This document shows, piece by piece, positions 6,501 through 7,672 of a stretch of DNA of 7,672 nucleotides. A program made the position numbers and the translations under genes. Positions within the stretch are counted from its first letter, which is position 1; every line of letters begins with the position of its first letter. The notes under the pieces were generated by a model. That model worked only from the letters and a program-made list of their open reading frames with translations. It was not told the origin of the DNA and made no database searches. Source of the DNA: Oscillospiraceae bacterium (GTDB lineage: Bacteria; Bacillota; Clostridia; Oscillospirales; Oscillospiraceae); assembly GCA_029065305.1 (NCBI GenBank), contig JAIEIQ010000369.1:1-7672 (forward strand). The letters are read 5' to 3'.

Positions 6501-7672
6501 CACGGAATTGATGGTGGCCTTGGTGGTATCGGCCTTCTTGATGATGATCTTGTTGTCGATATCGGTGTAGAGCACGATGTCGCCCACAGCGATCTCGTCC
6601 TCATAGACGATGATGCCGTCGTCACCCTCGCGCTCCTCGACGTCGAGGTAGCGGTACTCCAGGATGGTGTTGCCGCTCTTGGTGTAGGAGCTGACAGCCT
6701 TATCCAGCCAGTACTCGGTGAGGAAGGCGTACTCGGCCTTGCCGTCGTTGTCGTTATCGACGATCTTCAGCCACTCGCCGTTCTTGCTGCTCCGAATATC
6801 CTGATCCCAGATCTCGGAGTTGATGTACTCGGCCTTGAACTTGCGGAAGGAGATATCGTTGGAGATATCGCGCTCCTTCTTGTTCTCCTCGTCGCCAGTG
6901 GACTTGGTGCCGATGTAGACATCGCCGGTGACCCTGTTCTTGTCCAGAGCGACATCGTCATCCTCGTTGTCAGCGGCGGCAAAGATACCCTCGATAACCT
7001 TCAGGTCGTCAGCGGGAATCTTGTCATTGGCGCGGATGATCTTGGTGTAGGTCACGCCGCCGGTATAATAGCTGTTATAACCAGTAACCTTCTCATAGTC
7101 GGTATTGTCGCCAAGAGCGATCTTGTTTCCATTGGAGTCCTTCACGATGTACTCGCTGTCAGCCTCGGCGGCACGGACAGAGATGTCAACGAAATCGTCG
7201 AAAGCCTCCTCGGCGTCCGCGTGCTTGAAGGTGACGGAGAACTCCAGGCGGTAGTCGCAGGAGAACTTACCCTCGCGGCCGAAGTTCAGATAGAACTCGG
7301 TGTCATCGGTCTTGCTCAGGCCGGAAGCATCGCTGAACTTGCGGTCCGTGCTGATGTCGGTCTTCTTGCCCTGCTCGGGCTCAAAGACGACGTTGTTTCC
7401 GGTGTTCTCCAGAGCGTAGACAGTGGAGCCGGAGACATAGGCGTAACGGGACTCGCCGATGTCGGTAACCTGGGAGGTGATGTTCAGGCTGCGGACATCG
7501 TCCTTAGCCAGCTCCAGGTTGGTCTTGCCCTCGGCCAGGACCTGAGTATCGTACAGGTTGGCAAACTCGTTGGCAACCACGACGCCCTCAATGGCCTCCA
7601 GCTTGAAGCTGTCGTAGCCCAGGGTGGTGTCAGTCTCCTGATAGCCAAACGCGTTATTGTAGGTAACGGTAG
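3594..7672 (-). CDS. S-layer-like surface protein, C-terminal 1358 residues (N-terminus beyond right edge)
   Basis: The frame is open from the right edge to the TAA at 3594. A GTG at 7580 is in frame, but coding continues upstream (YNNAFGYQETDTTLGYDS...), so it is not the true start. The product is acidic and rich in D, T, V and Y. Its opening, with KLEAIEGVVVANEFANLYD about 20 residues in, resembles the segment after the N-terminal SLH repeats in S-layer proteins of Oscillospiraceae; no SLH repeat is inside the window. About 950 residues of alternating beta-rich sequence follow, including the Asp-rich DNDNDG motif (6741-6758), a possible calcium site. A Pro/Asp/Glu linker (GNEPGPQPDE, about 4811-4846) leads into Thr-rich Ig/cadherin-like units. 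No C-terminal LPxTG anchor or transmembrane helix is present; the protein ends LSLSILISVE. Wall attachment would therefore depend on the missing N-terminus. A structural cell-wall or adhesin role is inferred. A hairpin terminator follows the stop. Confidence 0.85.
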   Translation of the reverse strand, partial: TVTYNNAFGYQETDTTLGYDSFKLEAIEGVVVANEFANLYDTQVLAEGKTNLELAKDDVRSLNITSQVTDIGESRYAYVSGSTVYALENTGNNVVFEPEQGKKTDISTDRKFSDASGLSKTDDTEFYLNFGREGKFSCDYRLEFSVTFKHADAEEAFDDFVDISVRAAEADSEYIVKDSNGNKIALGDNTDYEKVTGYNSYYTGGVTYTKIIRANDKIPADDLKVIEGIFAAADNEDDDVALDKNRVTGDVYIGTKSTGDEENKKERDISNDISFRKFKAEYINSEIWDQDIRSSKNGEWLKIVDNDNDGKAEYAFLTEYWLDKAVSSYTKSGNTILEYRYLDVEEREGDDGIIVYEDEIAVGDIVLYTDIDNKIIIKKADTTKATINSVSFKDETATATDGTVYKQSGIYNKTRLDELLTTMDENVEYNLYFDAYGYVRAYEPAEGTKYGLVTELYYSRGQNGQYVTNARLTAELKAGKEPVEEFDVFNKSGNHFLLDINSNSNSVEDWEDLDGAMNLVSDEYADYEDVYEVNKNDEIVLQPALSHLSLTNGKDENGESRTAADIFRNVTTNVARYVKTADGEVRLTSAAEYYTNEKGQQLYYTGVGAIGGKKLLPSDGGDQNYPAYAVDYIELDLSVDGVAKKDSRYEIHDRDYANPNGYVNAVDDTEFYVVKTGGSGKITYFVGYDNVPAIDAEDIIAAYAVARNTESDSNKKDYWVADVIVIEVDNYDKAYESISLGYYNPYQTSGRVQAISSLNSETEKAAVDMIPTDNSWGSQWKDEGFYEVADSKMDGEDLMADTIRKITWDADNGGDNFSQFGIYAGYVRRVEEVNERGRYIDVNEVSDDTTDDSYRLKTAGAELFAIGAGSNGTGSVVRYEELHLANTDARSDIKSGHKALWVKNIDGDVAFIVDVSYTDGSWKAPQWLEDLWQEVKDQQDDERAGNEPGPQPDEITFSMKVKGVDVVDGKVELDYGVAKDSATTPKTYEITTNADRVVVDDGDTAAVGAAKDGVDLSDKADDGITYTITMTKGDVTRTETVKVTIKEARDDVSISSVTVKGVEAKLKTGSTKDYEVSLTSDQAASATTEQLVVGLNNGNAVSAIANKTGGVNITGLNTNVNKMTETEGKAPLAATGDFQFTITAEDGTTTETYTVAVTVGTKVTAPTLAKTAKSNLTGNGSTAPYKLTVPGGVDLSAAGVTLADYLTITDGGDTATNTAVVEGDTIKITSSKDGKETVVTTVTWENETITIAPTFNGTKPAGVTSAGIKKIVLDQTKTAPITIQDANGIITGWTKNPTTTLATLAANAEVSYTIDDATVTALDPTLHDGKTLVVDAVWKTDAGAVAAELSLSILISVE
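3597..4815 (-). other. C-terminal Ig/cadherin-like repeat region of the S-layer-like protein
   Basis: After the proline-rich linker the last ~406 residues divide by eye into about four units of roughly 100 residues, with borders near 4516, 4190 and 3890. Units 1 and 2 start with similar strands (MKVKGVDV, VTVKGVEA) and close with similar ones (YTITMTKGDVTRTETVKVTI, FTITAEDGTTTETYTVAVTV). This is the pattern of cadherin-like beta-sandwich domains in bacterial surface proteins. Units 3 and 4 (from VTAPTLAKTAKSN and PAGVTSAGIKKIV) are more divergent. The repeats are seen at protein level only; no DNA-level repeat was found. The region also differs from the rest of the gene in codon use. Confidence 0.55.
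6741..6758 (-). other. Asp-rich DNDNDG motif, possible calcium site
   Basis: The residues DNDNDG, followed by KAEYAFLTEYW, match the DxDxDG calcium loop seen in EF-hand-like and thrombospondin-type loops. The glutamate at loop position 12 of a true EF-hand is absent (phenylalanine there), so it is not a canonical EF-hand. Many S-layer proteins need calcium for folding or lattice assembly, which makes a structural calcium site plausible. Confidence 0.35.

Noticed and set aside
7578..7580. GTG at 7580 as the start of the S-layer-like protein
   Set aside because: The same frame stays open to the window edge and the upstream residues read as typical protein of this family, so the gene is cut by the window rather than starting here.

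Overview
The window looks like a chromosomal segment of a GC-rich Gram-positive Clostridia bacterium, probably from the gut Oscillospiraceae (Flavonifractor/Oscillibacter-like). This is inferred from the gene content (an EcfA1-type ATPase, a VanZ protein, a long S-layer-type protein), the purine-rich ribosome binding sites, a near-consensus SigA promoter and the GC-rich codon usage. No marker gene proves the taxonomy.

Layout. Positions 1-2306 hold a tight minus-strand operon. In transcription order it encodes a COG1092-type SAM-dependent methyltransferase (2306-1440), a membrane VanZ-like domain fused in frame to a GNAT acetyltransferase (1438-380), and the first 121 residues of the ECF-transporter ATPase EcfA1 (363-1), which runs off the left edge. 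The methyltransferase and VanZ genes are 1 nt apart and the GNAT and ecfA genes 16 nt apart. A textbook SigA promoter (-35 TTGACG, 17-nt spacer, -10 TATAAT) lies just upstream of the methyltransferase and fixes its start codon.

Positions 2307-2528 form a divergent intergenic region. Besides that promoter it contains three dyad-symmetric elements. The clearest is a three-part element (2466-2502) whose central arm can pair perfectly with either flank. It lies just ahead of a plus-strand gene (2529-3533) encoding a 334-residue protein with a phage tail-protein-like N-terminus but no other phage gene nearby.

That gene converges on a very long minus-strand gene (7672-3594, N-terminus outside the window). 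Its product is an acidic S-layer-like surface protein that ends in Thr-rich, Ig/cadherin-like beta-sandwich units. A strong GC hairpin at 3539-3564 separates the two genes. Read on the minus strand it has a cUUCGg tetraloop and a T-rich tail. Codon bias changes sharply along the S-layer gene: about 5% A/T at third positions in a sample of the central body, against roughly 45% in the C-terminal units.

No established defence system, CRISPR array, tRNA, rRNA or insertion sequence was recognised. The points most worth following up are the orphan tail-like gene with its switch-like leader, the VanZ-GNAT fusion with an internal ribosome binding site, and the mosaic codon usage of the surface protein.
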